NCBI GenBank assembly: GCA_016795035.1
Contig: JAEUIT010000044.1
Location: 62,001 to 126,000 of the forward strand
Direction: 5' to 3'
DNA length: 64,000 nt
Source of the DNA: Phycisphaerae bacterium
Lineage (GTDB): Bacteria > Planctomycetota > Phycisphaerae > Phycisphaerales > SM1A02
In this document: piece by piece, positions 16,565 through 24,834 of the stretch
Layout: each line of letters starts with the position of its first letter
Numbering within the stretch: position 1 is the first letter of the stretch
Notes under the pieces: generated by a model
Database searches by the model: none
Seen by the model: only the letters and a program-made list of their open reading frames with translations
Told to the model about the DNA's origin: nothing
Made by a program: the position numbers and the translations under genes

Positions 16565-18295
16565 ATGGGTCGAATCCGGTCTGTCGCTGTTGCCCCATCC
16601 CCCGCGACCGATCCATCCTTCCACGTGCCACTCCTCAAAGTGCCACACATAGTTACGAGGACGTTCCGCGCCGCGCCCGCCGCCGCGGCGCTCGCGTTCG
16701 GCCTTGTCGTCGCCCCGACCTTCTGGTCGGCCTCGCTCGCGCACGCGCAGTACGAGAAGGTCGACTCGTGGACCGAGTCGGTGAAGACCCTCGAGCGCAC
16801 CACGCGCTACAACCGCGACGGAACGCATCACGCGATGCTGACGGCGCTTCGGAAGCTGAAGGATCCGAACCTCAAGCCGCTCTTCCAGGCGCTCGTCCAG
16901 TCCGAACACTGGTCGATGCAGATCAACGGCATCTTCGGCCTGGCGGAGCTGGATGCGAAGACGCTGATCGACCCCTTCCTCCTCTCGCAGATCAGTAACG
17001 TCGATGACCGTTCGGCGGCGATCGCCGCAGCCGTCCAACTCGGCATGGTCGACCGCCCGCAAGCGGAAACGATCCTGGCCTGGACCGATCTCACGCCGCG
17101 CGACATCGCGATCCTCGTCGCGGAGACGGTCCATCGCCGCGGCGCGGCCGACATCGAAGCTTCGAAAGAGGCGAACGCGGGCGCCGTCAGCGTCCTCACG
17201 CCGCTCCTCACCGCGACCTCGCCCGATGTCGTCGGCATCGCCGCCTTCGCGCTCTCAACTCTCGGCGTCCCCGCCGCCGATGCCGGCTACGGAGGACTCG
17301 CGAAGCAACTCCAGGCCCTTCCGCTGCGCGACCGAAACGCGACGATCGCGACGCTCGCCGGCGCCGCGACGACCTTCCGCCTGACCGGTGCGATCGATTT
17401 TCTCGAGGAGCAGCTCGAAACAACCACGCTCTCGCCGGAAGCACGGCTTGCATGCGTCGACTCGCTCCTTCGACTCTCGCCCGAGCGCGGCTACACCGCG
17501 TGGGCCCAGTCGGTGAAGACAAGCCCGCTTCATTCGCTCCGCGTTCGCCTCGGCCTTCTCCTTCTCAGCTCCGACGTCCCGCTTCCCGCGAACGCCGGCC
17601 AGCCCCTCCGAACCGCGGCCGCCGCCGCCGACGCACCCGACGACCCGATCCTCAGCATGCTGGCGTCGGCGATCGATTCGCTCTCGGTCGGCACCGCCGC
17701 CACCGAGTTGCCCGCGCTCGTCGCGACCGGACATGTCCCCTCGATGAGCGCCGTCCTCCTCGCGGCGAAGCGGCTTGACACCGACTCGCAGCGCGCGACG
17801 TACGCCGCCTTCTTCGAGTTGCTCAAGCCGGAATCGCGGGACCGCATGTCTGCCGCCGCGATCGACGTCTGTCTCGATGCGATCTCGCGACTCGCGCAGC
17901 TCGACGTTGCAGCCGTGGCGAAGATGTTCGACGAGAGCGATCCCGCCGACGGGACGATTCGCGACCTTCTTCTCCTCGCGATGGCCGGGGCCGACACGAG
18001 CGACGCCGCGAAGGCCGCGTTCGACCGTCGCGCGGTGGCCGGCAAACGCACCGCCTCGCTCGTCCTCGTCGCGTACTCGCGCTATGCACCGTCGCTGTCG
18101 CCCGCCGACGCCGAGGAACTCGGCCATATCGCGGCCGGCGGCTCCCCGCTCGAAGGTCCGCTCCAGGCTCAAGCCGCGTGGCTTTTCGCGCGACACACGA
18201 GCCGCGAGGACAAGGCGATCGCGGCGCTCCTGGCCGCAGCCGCGACTCGCTCGGAGAGCCCGACCGGCGGAGCCGACGCCAATCGCCGCGAGTGA
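16565..18295 (+). CDS. Exported HEAT-like helical-repeat protein
   Basis: The 576-residue product has an unusual N-terminus of about 30 residues, partly encoded by a copy of the RAYT-associated repeat (16641-16663). A hydrophobic signal segment follows (AAAALAFGLVVAPTFWSASL, cleavage near AHAQ at about 62). The mature part is a series of short paired helices resembling HEAT/PBS-lyase repeats, with no catalytic motif. If translation begins at the in-frame GTG codons at 16626 or 16641 instead, the signal peptide is of normal length. The promoter placement favours 16565. The likely role is as a scaffold or binding protein in the periplasm. The DegT-like gene follows after 44 bp. Confidence 0.75.
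   Translation: MGRIRSVAVAPSPATDPSFHVPLLKVPHIVTRTFRAAPAAAALAFGLVVAPTFWSASLAHAQYEKVDSWTESVKTLERTTRYNRDGTHHAMLTALRKLKDPNLKPLFQALVQSEHWSMQINGIFGLAELDAKTLIDPFLLSQISNVDDRSAAIAAAVQLGMVDRPQAETILAWTDLTPRDIAILVAETVHRRGAADIEASKEANAGAVSVLTPLLTATSPDVVGIAAFALSTLGVPAADAGYGGLAKQLQALPLRDRNATIATLAGAATTFRLTGAIDFLEEQLETTTLSPEARLACVDSLLRLSPERGYTAWAQSVKTSPLHSLRVRLGLLLLSSDVPLPANAGQPLRTAAAAADAPDDPILSMLASAIDSLSVGTAATELPALVATGHVPSMSAVLLAAKRLDTDSQRATYAAFFELLKPESRDRMSAAAIDVCLDAISRLAQLDVAAVAKMFDESDPADGTIRDLLLLAMAGADTSDAAKAAFDRRAVAGKRTASLVLVAYSRYAPSLSPADAEELGHIAAGGSPLEGPLQAQAAWLFARHTSREDKAIAALLAAAATRSESPTGGADANRRE
16641..16663 (+). repeat. RAYT-associated repeat, copy A, inside a coding region
   Basis: TGCCACACAT followed by AGTTACGAGGACG matches the ~23-bp repeat that surrounds the RAYT gene 3 kb to the right. 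A partial unit GTGCCACTCCTCAAA precedes it. Here it is translated in frame as part of the N-terminus of the helical-repeat protein. Confidence 0.7.
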
Positions 18296-18339
18296 GGCGC
18301 CTGCCTCTCGTCGCCTTGCCCCGTAGGAGTTGCCGTTTC

Positions 18340-19521
18340 GTGCACGAGACGATTCCCCTCTTTGATCCTGACATCACCGCCGAAGACGAAGAGGCGGTCG
18401 CGCGCGTTCTGCGGCAACGACGCCTCGGTCTCGGCGACGTCGTTCGCGAGTTCGAGGCCGCATTCGCGGCGCGGATCGCGCGGCCCTATGCGATCGGCGT
18501 CGGCTCGCTCGGCACCGGTCTTCGCATCGCGTTGACGGCCTGCGGAATCGGCGCGGGGCACGAGGTCGTGCTGCCGGCGTTCGCGCCGGTGGTCCTCGCG
18601 AACGCCGTCGTCTTCACCGGTGCAAAGCCGGTCTTCGTCGACGTCGACCCGCGCACGCTCACGATGGATCCGGCGGCGGTCGAGCCCCTCGTCACGGAAC
18701 GCACGCGAGCGGTCTTGGTGCATGTCTGTTTCGGCAATCCCACGCATCTCGAAGGCCTCGGACGCCTGTGTCAGAAGTTCGAAGTGGCGATGATCGAACA
18801 CGCGACGGAAGCGCTCGGGTCGCGCGTGGGTCGCGACCATGTCGGTCGCTTCGGCCGCCTCTCGGTGTTCGGACTTCCAAACGGCGGTCCGTTCGCCGGT
18901 CCGGTCTGCGGCGGCGATTCTGCGGTGCTTGCCACGCACGATGACACGCTCGCCGACGCATGCCGCTCGCTTCGCGATGCGGGGCGACCGTATGTCGATC
19001 CCGAGGATGGGGTGCCGCTCGTGATGGGACGACTGCTCGAGCACGAGCGCATCGGCTTCGACAGCCGCATGGACGACCTGCGGGCGGCGCTCGCGCTGAG
19101 CCAGTCGCTGCGGCTTGACCGCACGATTCAGCGCCGGCGCGAGATCGCGGAGGAATACGTGCGGCGCCTCGGTGGCATCGCGGACCTCATCCTGCCGACG
19201 TTGCCCGAGCCGTCGATGGCGTCGTGGTCGGGGTTTGTGGTGCGACTCGCTGAAGTCTTCGGCATCGACGATCGCGACCTGATCATTCGCGGGCTGCATC
19301 GCCATGAGATCGGGGCGTCGAATCCGTATCCGGTCGCGCCGCTCCTTCCTTTCCATGCGTGCCGCTGGGGTTCGCGGGCGGGTGACTTTCCTGTGGCGGA
19401 GCGGATGGCGCAGCGAACGATCGCGCTGCCGTTCCATCATGGGTTGACGTCGCGCGATATCGATCTTGTGTGCCAGACGCTCGAGCTGATGATCAAGCGG
19501 CAGGCGTTTCGGCGAACGTGA
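18340..19521 (+). CDS. DegT/DnrJ/EryC1-family protein lacking catalytic residues
   Basis: The 393-residue protein follows the fold of sugar aminotransferases of the DegT family end to end (IPLFDPDITAEDEEAV at the start, GVGSLGTGLRIAL, PVFVDVDP). Two hallmark positions differ. The IEDAAQALG motif reads IEHATEALG (about 151), replacing the Asp that holds the PLP ring nitrogen with His. The segment normally carrying the Schiff-base Lys reads VFGLPNGGPFAGPVCGG (about 175-191) and contains no Lys. It is thus unlikely to be a normal PLP aminotransferase; a regulatory role or a different chemistry is possible. The GTG start at 18340 is preceded by TAGGAG. No sugar-biosynthesis genes lie nearby. Confidence 0.85.
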   Translation: MHETIPLFDPDITAEDEEAVARVLRQRRLGLGDVVREFEAAFAARIARPYAIGVGSLGTGLRIALTACGIGAGHEVVLPAFAPVVLANAVVFTGAKPVFVDVDPRTLTMDPAAVEPLVTERTRAVLVHVCFGNPTHLEGLGRLCQKFEVAMIEHATEALGSRVGRDHVGRFGRLSVFGLPNGGPFAGPVCGGDSAVLATHDDTLADACRSLRDAGRPYVDPEDGVPLVMGRLLEHERIGFDSRMDDLRAALALSQSLRLDRTIQRRREIAEEYVRRLGGIADLILPTLPEPSMASWSGFVVRLAEVFGIDDRDLIIRGLHRHEIGASNPYPVAPLLPFHACRWGSRAGDFPVAERMAQRTIALPFHHGLTSRDIDLVCQTLELMIKRQAFRRT

Positions 19522-19543
19522 CGCGGCCTCGCGCGACCCCCCG

Positions 19544-19566
19544 CGTCCCGATAAGGATGTGTGGCG
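19544..19566 (-). repeat. RAYT-associated repeat, copy C
   Basis: CGTCCCGATAAGGATGTG followed by TGGCG, the reverse orientation of copies A and B, 22 bp after the DegT-like gene. Confidence 0.75.
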
Positions 19567-19738
19567 TCCGTCGCAACCTTTACTCGACGGTCGCGAGCCA
19601 GAGGTAGTGCGCACGAACCTGGGCGCGCGACAATCCTCCCCATCACGCCGGAGCGTCGGCACGGGGAAGCTTCTCTCGACCAAGCTGGTCCGCGACCCGA
19701 GAAGCCCCAGTACCGGCGACCTCGTCACACCCCATCTC

Positions 19739-19761
19739 CGTCTCGATAATGGTGTGTGGCG
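19739..19761 (-). repeat. RAYT-associated repeat, copy D
   Basis: CGTCTCGATAATGGTGTG followed by TGGCG, same orientation as copy C and 195 bp from it, about 60 bp beyond the 3' end of the RAYT gene. Confidence 0.75.
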
Positions 19762-19819
19762 TCTGTCGTCGCGTGTCAGTCATTGGGCTGCGTGGAGTCA
19801 CGCCGATACGTGTGACGCG

Positions 19820-21286
19820 CTAGCCGCTGCCTGGCGCTCGCCCCTGTTCCGCAGCAACACGCTCACGGATCTTCTCGACAACGGGGCGCACGCACTCTCG
19901 AATGGCTCCAACGCTGCCGACGCGCTCGCTTCGTCCCAGCCGATCAACGAACGCGATGAACCCCTCGAGCGTGAGACCGTCGAGAATTGGTGAAGGCGAA
20001 GGGTCCCGCCACCGGTTTCGTTCGATTGGCACCCTCCAGCTACCGTCCATTGGATGAAGCGGCAACTCGTGCCTCGGCCTCCGTTTCGCTCGAGTTCTCA
20101 TCGCACGCGAGAGCGGATGCGGTGGTGGATGGTTGGGAGAGCGTCGCTGCTTCCCCTCGGGCGGCGCCGGCGTAGCCGAGTCCCCACCAACCCGCGACGG
20201 CTCACGGCGGACTATCGCGTGCGATGTCTGACTCGTCTCGCCAGTCGCCGCTTCGCTGACCTGGACGCTCGTTTCGCGTGCAGCGTTCGCGAATGACGAA
20301 GGTGATTCGTTGAGCTCGGTCGAGAGTTCAGAGGAAACGCCAACGCCGGAAGGCAACCGCGACTGCCTTCGCCCAGGCGCGAGCAACGCAAGCTGCGACC
20401 GACACGAGTCGTCGAACGCCGGTTCGTCGCGCGGATGCGGAGATTCGCAGCGCTCGGCATTGAGTCGATGCTGATGGGCATCGGCTAAGGCATGATCCCG
20501 GAGTGCGAAGTACCGCCTTCCGTATGCAACGCGGAGAGCGAGCTCGTCGTCCCCCAAGCGACGGGTCTCTTCCCCTGGATCGCACGCGAACGCGGGGGTC
20601 GCTAGCGCTTCGGCCAGACGCGATGCCGCGTCAGCGTGGAGGCCGCGCCGAATCTCCTCCTCGAGCGCCCGAAGTCTTGCCTGCATTGACGTGAACTCAC
20701 ACTGGTCAAGTTCCGCCGCGGCGCCCGAGCGAATGGGGTTCAGGAGAACGTATGCGGCCACGGCCACTGCATCGCGGCCTGTCCCACAGGCGATCGAGCA
20801 GTACGGCCCCTGCCAAAAGTGGCCGTTGACGCCATCTTCCTTGTTCCACAATCGGGCGCAAGGTTCCTTGATCAAGCGATGGAACCAGCCCAGATCGCAG
20901 AGACGCTGTCGCCACGAATTCGTAAGCGCAGGATCGCTACACGCGATCGCAATCTCTTCCGGCGAAGGCAATTCGGACTCTTGGCCTAACACCCGCTTCA
21001 CAGTCCAGTTTGGCATGAGCGTCAGCCAGCGCTCGGCCACCTCCTCGTCGCTCCACGCCCATGCCAGTTCCGGATGCGTGCGAAGCACGTCGTGAAAGTG
21101 ATTCGCCTCGATCGCATAGTCGACCACGTCGATTGCGAAGTAACGGGTTAGCGTTTCGATTCGCTTGGCGATCCACTCGCGCCGGCCCGGCCGATCCAAG
21201 AGTGCCATCTTTCGAACGCAGCGCGAGTAACAGTGATAAACCCGAGACGAGGTCTCGTTCACCTCGAACCATCGTGGCAGCCCCAT
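19820..21286 (-). CDS. REP-associated tyrosine transposase (RAYT, Y1 family)
   Basis: This is a single-strand transposase of the IS200-related RAYT group, 488 residues from the ATG at 21286 (an upstream reading to 21349 is open but atypical). EANHFHDVL (about 59-67) carries the HxH metal-binding pair and AYVLLNPIRSG (about 176-186) the catalytic Tyr region; FWQGPYCSI lies between. Residues beyond about 250 form an unusual low-complexity tail rich in Ser, Pro and Arg. Four copies of a ~23-bp repeat flank the gene (19544, 19739, 21438, 21537), the classic arrangement of a domesticated RAYT with its REP sequences. The dispersed CGTTGCAG motif is missing here, consistent with later arrival. Confidence 0.9.
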   Translation of the reverse strand: MGLPRWFEVNETSSRVYHCYSRCVRKMALLDRPGRREWIAKRIETLTRYFAIDVVDYAIEANHFHDVLRTHPELAWAWSDEEVAERWLTLMPNWTVKRVLGQESELPSPEEIAIACSDPALTNSWRQRLCDLGWFHRLIKEPCARLWNKEDGVNGHFWQGPYCSIACGTGRDAVAVAAYVLLNPIRSGAAAELDQCEFTSMQARLRALEEEIRRGLHADAASRLAEALATPAFACDPGEETRRLGDDELALRVAYGRRYFALRDHALADAHQHRLNAERCESPHPRDEPAFDDSCRSQLALLAPGRRQSRLPSGVGVSSELSTELNESPSSFANAARETSVQVSEAATGETSQTSHAIVRREPSRVGGDSATPAPPEGKQRRSPNHPPPHPLSRAMRTRAKRRPRHELPLHPMDGSWRVPIERNRWRDPSPSPILDGLTLEGFIAFVDRLGRSERVGSVGAIRECVRPVVEKIRERVAAEQGRAPGSG

Positions 21287-21437
21287 CGACGTCCCCCGCT
21301 CGTGCTCGCGGCTGATCGCGAACCCCCTTCGCAACCGCCTCTCGAGCACGCGAAGCGCGAAAGCTACTCGCGAATCACGCGGGTCTCGGGAAACACGACA
21401 TTTGCGCAGGCCCCTCTTCGCGCCCGCCAGACCTGAG

Positions 21438-21460
21438 CGTCTCTATAACGATGTGTGGCA
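21438..21460 (-). repeat. RAYT-associated repeat, copy E
   Basis: CGTCTCTATAACGATGTG followed by TGGCA. With copy B 76 bp away in the opposite orientation it forms an inverted pair of the REPIN type, just upstream of the RAYT start. Confidence 0.75.
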
Positions 21461-21536
21461 TGAGAGGAGGATGAGACGAGGTGTGGCGAGAAACGGGGAG
21501 TGGGCCGTTGCGGGTTGTGGCGACGAGATCGCGAGA

Positions 21537-21559
21537 TGCCACACATCATTATGGGGACG
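21537..21559 (+). repeat. RAYT-associated repeat, copy B
   Basis: TGCCACACATCATTATGG followed by GGACG. It is the inverted partner of copy E and lies 35 bp from the guaA stop codon, so the pair separates the ends of guaA and the start of the RAYT gene. Confidence 0.75.
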
Positions 21560-21593
21560 TGCGGGGTGCGGGGCGGCTGCCCCCCCAATCACC

Positions 21594-23174
21594 TCACTCC
21601 CACTCAATCGTCGCCGGCGGCTTCGTCGAAATGTCGTAGACCACGCGATTCACGCCGCGCACCTCGTTGATGATGCGATTCGAAATCGTCGCCAACACGT
21701 CGTACGGAATCCGCGCCCAGTCCGCCGTCATGAAGTCCTGCGTCTCGACCGCCCGAATCGCAATCACCGAGTCGTACGTCCGACCGTCGCCCATCACGCC
21801 CACGGTCCGCACCGGCAGCAGCACCGCGAACACCTGGTTCGTGGAGCGATAGAGGTTGTTCGCCACGATCTCCTCGAGCAGGATCTCGTCGCAATCGCGC
21901 AGAAGATCGAGCTTGTCGCGCGACACGTCGCCGAGCACGCGCACCGCAAGACCAGGCCCGGGGAACGGATGCCGCCACACCATGTGCGGCGGAAGCCCAA
22001 GCACCTCGCCAAGCGCTCGCACCTCGTCCTTGAAAAGATCCTTGAGCGGCTCGACGAGTTCGAAGCCGAGCTCCGCCGGCAGGCCGCCGACGTTGTGGTG
22101 CAGCTTGATGTTCGCCGCCGTGCCCGCATGGCTCTGTCCGCTCTCGATGCGATCGGGATAGAGCGTGCCCTGCGCGAGGAACTTCACCTCGCCGCGACCG
22201 TCGCCGGCCACATCGCGTGCGGCCTTCTTGAAGACGTCGATGAAGCGATGCCCGATGCGTCGCCGCTTCTCTTGCGGGTCGACGATCCCGGCGAGGTCGC
22301 CGAGGAACTCGTTCGTCGCATCGACCACACGCAGATCGATGTCGAAGTGATCGCGGAAGGTGTCCTCGACGAGGTCGCGTTCCTTCTTGCGCAGCAGTCC
22401 GTTGTCCACGAAGATGCACGTCAACTGCTTGCCGATCGCGCGCTGGATGAGTGCCGCCGCGACCGCGCTGTCGACGCCACCCGAGAGCCCGCAGATGACG
22501 CGACCCTTGCCGACTTGGGCCCGCACCCGCTCGCATTCGGCGTTCAGGAAGTCGGTCATCCGCCAGGTGCCGGTGCACCCGCAGATTTGGTAGAGGAAGT
22601 TGCGAAGAAGATCGACGCCGTGCGGCGTGTGCGTCACTTCCGGGTGGAACTGCACGCCGAAGAACATGCGGTCGCGGTGACGGACCGCCGCGAACGGGCA
22701 GGTCGGTGTCGACGCGAGCGGAATGAACTGGTCGGAGAGGTCGGTGACCTGATCGCCGTGACTCATCCAGACGCTCGTGTTGCTCGGCAGTCCGTGCAGA
22801 AGATCCTTGTCGTCGGCGATCGCGAGTCGCGTGCGGCCATACTCGCGGGCCGGCGCCTGCGTGACGGTCGAACCGAGCATCTGGCAAGCGAGCTGCATGC
22901 CGTAGCAGATGCCGAGGACCGGCACCTTGAGCTCGAAGAGCCGGGGATCGCAGCGCGGCGCGGCGCGCTCGGTGACGCTCGAAGGCCCCCCCGAGAGGAT
23001 GACGCCCTTCGGGTTCAGGCTGCGAAGCTTTTCAAGCGGCGTGTCGGGGGCCATCAGCAGGCTGAACGCGCCGGCCTCGCGCACGCGGCGCGCGATCAAC
23101 TGCGCGTACTGGCTGCCGAAATCGAGGATGAGGATCGTCTCGGGGGCTCCCGCCGTCGTGACCGTCGCAGTCAT
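21594..23174 (-). CDS. guaA: GMP synthase (glutamine-hydrolysing)
   Basis: The 526-residue enzyme converts XMP to GMP with glutamine as amino donor. The N-terminal class I amidotransferase has GICYGMQ (nucleophile Cys near 89) and FHPEV. The ATP pyrophosphatase domain has the P-loop [10 protein letters not shown] (about 227-236), and the C-terminal dimerisation domain ends in the typical PPATIEWE. The ATG at 23174 has AGAAGAAG upstream. A -10 (TACATT preceded by TG) at 23414-23409 implies a leader of roughly 230 nt. Confidence 0.97.
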   Translation of the reverse strand: MTATVTTAGAPETILILDFGSQYAQLIARRVREAGAFSLLMAPDTPLEKLRSLNPKGVILSGGPSSVTERAAPRCDPRLFELKVPVLGICYGMQLACQMLGSTVTQAPAREYGRTRLAIADDKDLLHGLPSNTSVWMSHGDQVTDLSDQFIPLASTPTCPFAAVRHRDRMFFGVQFHPEVTHTPHGVDLLRNFLYQICGCTGTWRMTDFLNAECERVRAQVGKGRVICGLSGGVDSAVAAALIQRAIGKQLTCIFVDNGLLRKKERDLVEDTFRDHFDIDLRVVDATNEFLGDLAGIVDPQEKRRRIGHRFIDVFKKAARDVAGDGRGEVKFLAQGTLYPDRIESGQSHAGTAANIKLHHNVGGLPAELGFELVEPLKDLFKDEVRALGEVLGLPPHMVWRHPFPGPGLAVRVLGDVSRDKLDLLRDCDEILLEEIVANNLYRSTNQVFAVLLPVRTVGVMGDGRTYDSVIAIRAVETQDFMTADWARIPYDVLATISNRIINEVRGVNRVVYDISTKPPATIEWE

Positions 23175-23414
23175 GTCGTGCCACGCTTCTTCTGGTTGTG
23201 CAGAGATTGGTGATGCAAACGTCGCCAAGGTCGCACGCAGCCATGCGTGCCGCAGGGTCGTTGCGGTCGCCTCCCACGCGCCGGCCCGATGAGCCGTGAC
23301 GCGGGCGAGTGGGCCGCATTTCCCTTCCTAAATCCTTCACGACGATGTCGATGCACCCCGGTCCGTCGCGTGCGAGCGGCGGCGTCGGGGACTCAAGAGA
23401 AGCGGGGCAATGTA
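23175..23414 (-). promoter_or_regulatory. Long guaA leader with extended -10
   Basis: Reading the minus strand, TGCTACATT places TACATT at 23414-23409. The following ~230 nt before guaA include an internal ATG (23319) preceded by GGAAGGG whose frame overlaps the guaA start. I do not recognise a riboswitch consensus. The rest of the gap to 23505 holds the promoter region of the divergent lipoprotein. Confidence 0.4.
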
Positions 23415-23505
23415 GCACGGTCCGAATCGCCTGCCTGTCGACGTGTCGGCCGGTCGCCACGGAGTCGCGCAAACCGTTGTCAGGGCGGGGAAGTATCCTG
23501 CGGAG

Positions 23506-23952
23506 GTGCGGTTGTCCGAGCGCCGAATTCCCCTTCTCGCCGTCGAGCGCTTCGCGCGGCACACGGTCGTATTGGCGGCGTTCGCGACGGCGACTTCGGC
23601 GGCGCTCCTTCCGATCGTCGGTTGCGGCGCCTCGGCGCGCGCCGGCGGTTTCGATTCCGCCGTGCCCGGCGCGAGGATCGACGCGATCCAAACCGTGCTC
23701 GACGACTGGCGCGCCACGCATCAGGTGCCGTCCGAAACGAATCGGATGGGACTCGTCGAGTCGCTTCGATCCTCCGATTGCCTCGTGCGGTTCGCGGCGA
23801 TCGGAACGCTCAAGGAGATCACCGGCGAGACGCGCGGCTACGTCTATGACGACCTGCCGACGAACCGGCTCCTCGCCATCGATCGCTGGGCGTCGTGGGT
23901 GACCGACCCGAACGCCCCCGCTCCAACCGACACCTCGGAGATCCGCGGATGA
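23506..23952 (+). CDS. Small HEAT-like lipoprotein
   Basis: The 148-residue product has a lipoprotein signal with lipobox LPIVGC, cleavage before Cys at about residue 40. A short helical region (LVESLRSSDCLVRFAAIGTL) resembles a single HEAT repeat. GTG 23506 was chosen because TATCCT (23494-23499) lies 6 bp upstream, the leaderless spacing seen at many genes here. The stop overlaps the next start (ATGA at 23949-23952), placing it in one unit with the RsbW-like gene. Function is unknown. Confidence 0.75.
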   Translation: MRLSERRIPLLAVERFARHTVVLAAFATATSAALLPIVGCGASARAGGFDSAVPGARIDAIQTVLDDWRATHQVPSETNRMGLVESLRSSDCLVRFAAIGTLKEITGETRGYVYDDLPTNRLLAIDRWASWVTDPNAPAPTDTSEIRG

Positions 23953-24404
23953 CGGAGTCGTCCATCGAACTGCACTTCGTGTCGGATCCAGAGAATCTCG
24001 CGCCGGTGCGCGCGTGCGTCGAGCGCTTCGCCGGCAACGCGGGGTTTGACGAGGAGAAACGGGCGCAGATCGCGCTCGCCGTCGACGAGGCGATCGCGAA
24101 CTCGATTCGCCATGGCTATCGCGGTCGGCGCGACGGCCCGATCACGTTGCGGCTCGCGGCGCTCCCGACAGGCGGCGTGCGCATCGAGCTCGACGACGAA
24201 GGCGAGCAGGTCGACATCGAGCGCATCGAACCTCGCGACCTCTGCGAGGTCCGCCCCGGCGGTCTCGGCCTTCACATCATCCGTTCCACCTTCGACCACT
24301 GCGATTGGCGCCGCCGTCCCGAGCGCGGCATGTCGGTCGTGCTCGAGCTTCCGCTTCCGGGCGCGAAACTCGCACACGCCGTTCGACGTCCCCGTTCCCG
24401 CTGA
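23949..24404 (+). CDS. RsbW-like anti-sigma factor / serine kinase (HATPase_c_2)
   Basis: The 151-residue protein has the GHKL ATPase fold of SpoIIAB/RsbW: N-box DEAIANSIRHGYRG (about 43-56), G1 box ELDDEGEQVD and G2-type GGLGLHIIRSTFD (about 104-116). Such proteins bind a partner protein (often a sigma factor) and phosphorylate a cognate STAS protein. The STAS gene is 40 bp downstream, giving a complete partner-switch pair. No sigma factor is encoded nearby, so the output may be the adjacent MlaE-like permease or a distant sigma factor. Confidence 0.88.
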   Translation: MTESSIELHFVSDPENLAPVRACVERFAGNAGFDEEKRAQIALAVDEAIANSIRHGYRGRRDGPITLRLAALPTGGVRIELDDEGEQVDIERIEPRDLCEVRPGGLGLHIIRSTFDHCDWRRRPERGMSVVLELPLPGAKLAHAVRRPRSR

Positions 24405-24444
24405 TCCGCGCCGCACACGTCTCACGTTCACCCTGACTCTCCCC

Positions 24445-24789
24445 ATGCCACAGCCCCTTGAATTCCGTCGCGATGTCGTCAAGGACGCCGTCGTCCTGCG
24501 CCCCGAGGGCGAGATCGATCTCGCCCGCTCGCCGGAGTTGCGGCTGCGACTGCGCCAGGAAGTCGACGCGAAGCCGCGTCGACTCGTCGTCGACCTCGCA
24601 AAGGTCACGTACATGGACAGCTCGGGAATCGCGACGCTCGTCGAAGCGCTGACTCGGGCCCGCGCGGGGAACGTGTCGCTCGTCCTCTCGGGACTCCAGC
24701 CGCGCGTGCGTTCGATCTTCTCGATCTCGCGACTCGATACCGTGTTCACGATCGTCGCGACGGCCGATGACGCCGTTGCAGCCACCTGA
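24445..24789 (+). CDS. STAS-domain anti-anti-sigma factor-like protein
   Basis: The 114-residue single STAS domain has the conserved loop VTYMDSSGIATLVEAL (about 52-67); Ser in DSSG is the usual phosphorylation site of RsbV/SpoIIAA proteins. It lies between an RsbW-like kinase and an MlaE-like permease. Because MlaB, the STAS partner of MlaE, has the same fold, this gene could act in either partner switching or transporter regulation. The retained phospho-Ser and adjacent kinase favour regulation. Confidence 0.88.
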   Translation: MPQPLEFRRDVVKDAVVLRPEGEIDLARSPELRLRLRQEVDAKPRRLVVDLAKVTYMDSSGIATLVEALTRARAGNVSLVLSGLQPRVRSIFSISRLDTVFTIVATADDAVAAT

Positions 24790-24834
24790 CGCGACGACGC
24801 GCGGACCACCTAACACTCTCGCTCCACCGACCCG

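Noticed and set aside
14477..17134. 885-codon minus-strand reading frame across dnaA
   Set aside because: It is the antisense of dnaA and its neighbour; composition is biased and no family is recognisable.
19820..21286. Complete IS200-type insertion sequence
   Set aside because: The transposase has RAYT features and a long C-terminal tail, and is flanked by several short repeats rather than by defined element ends.
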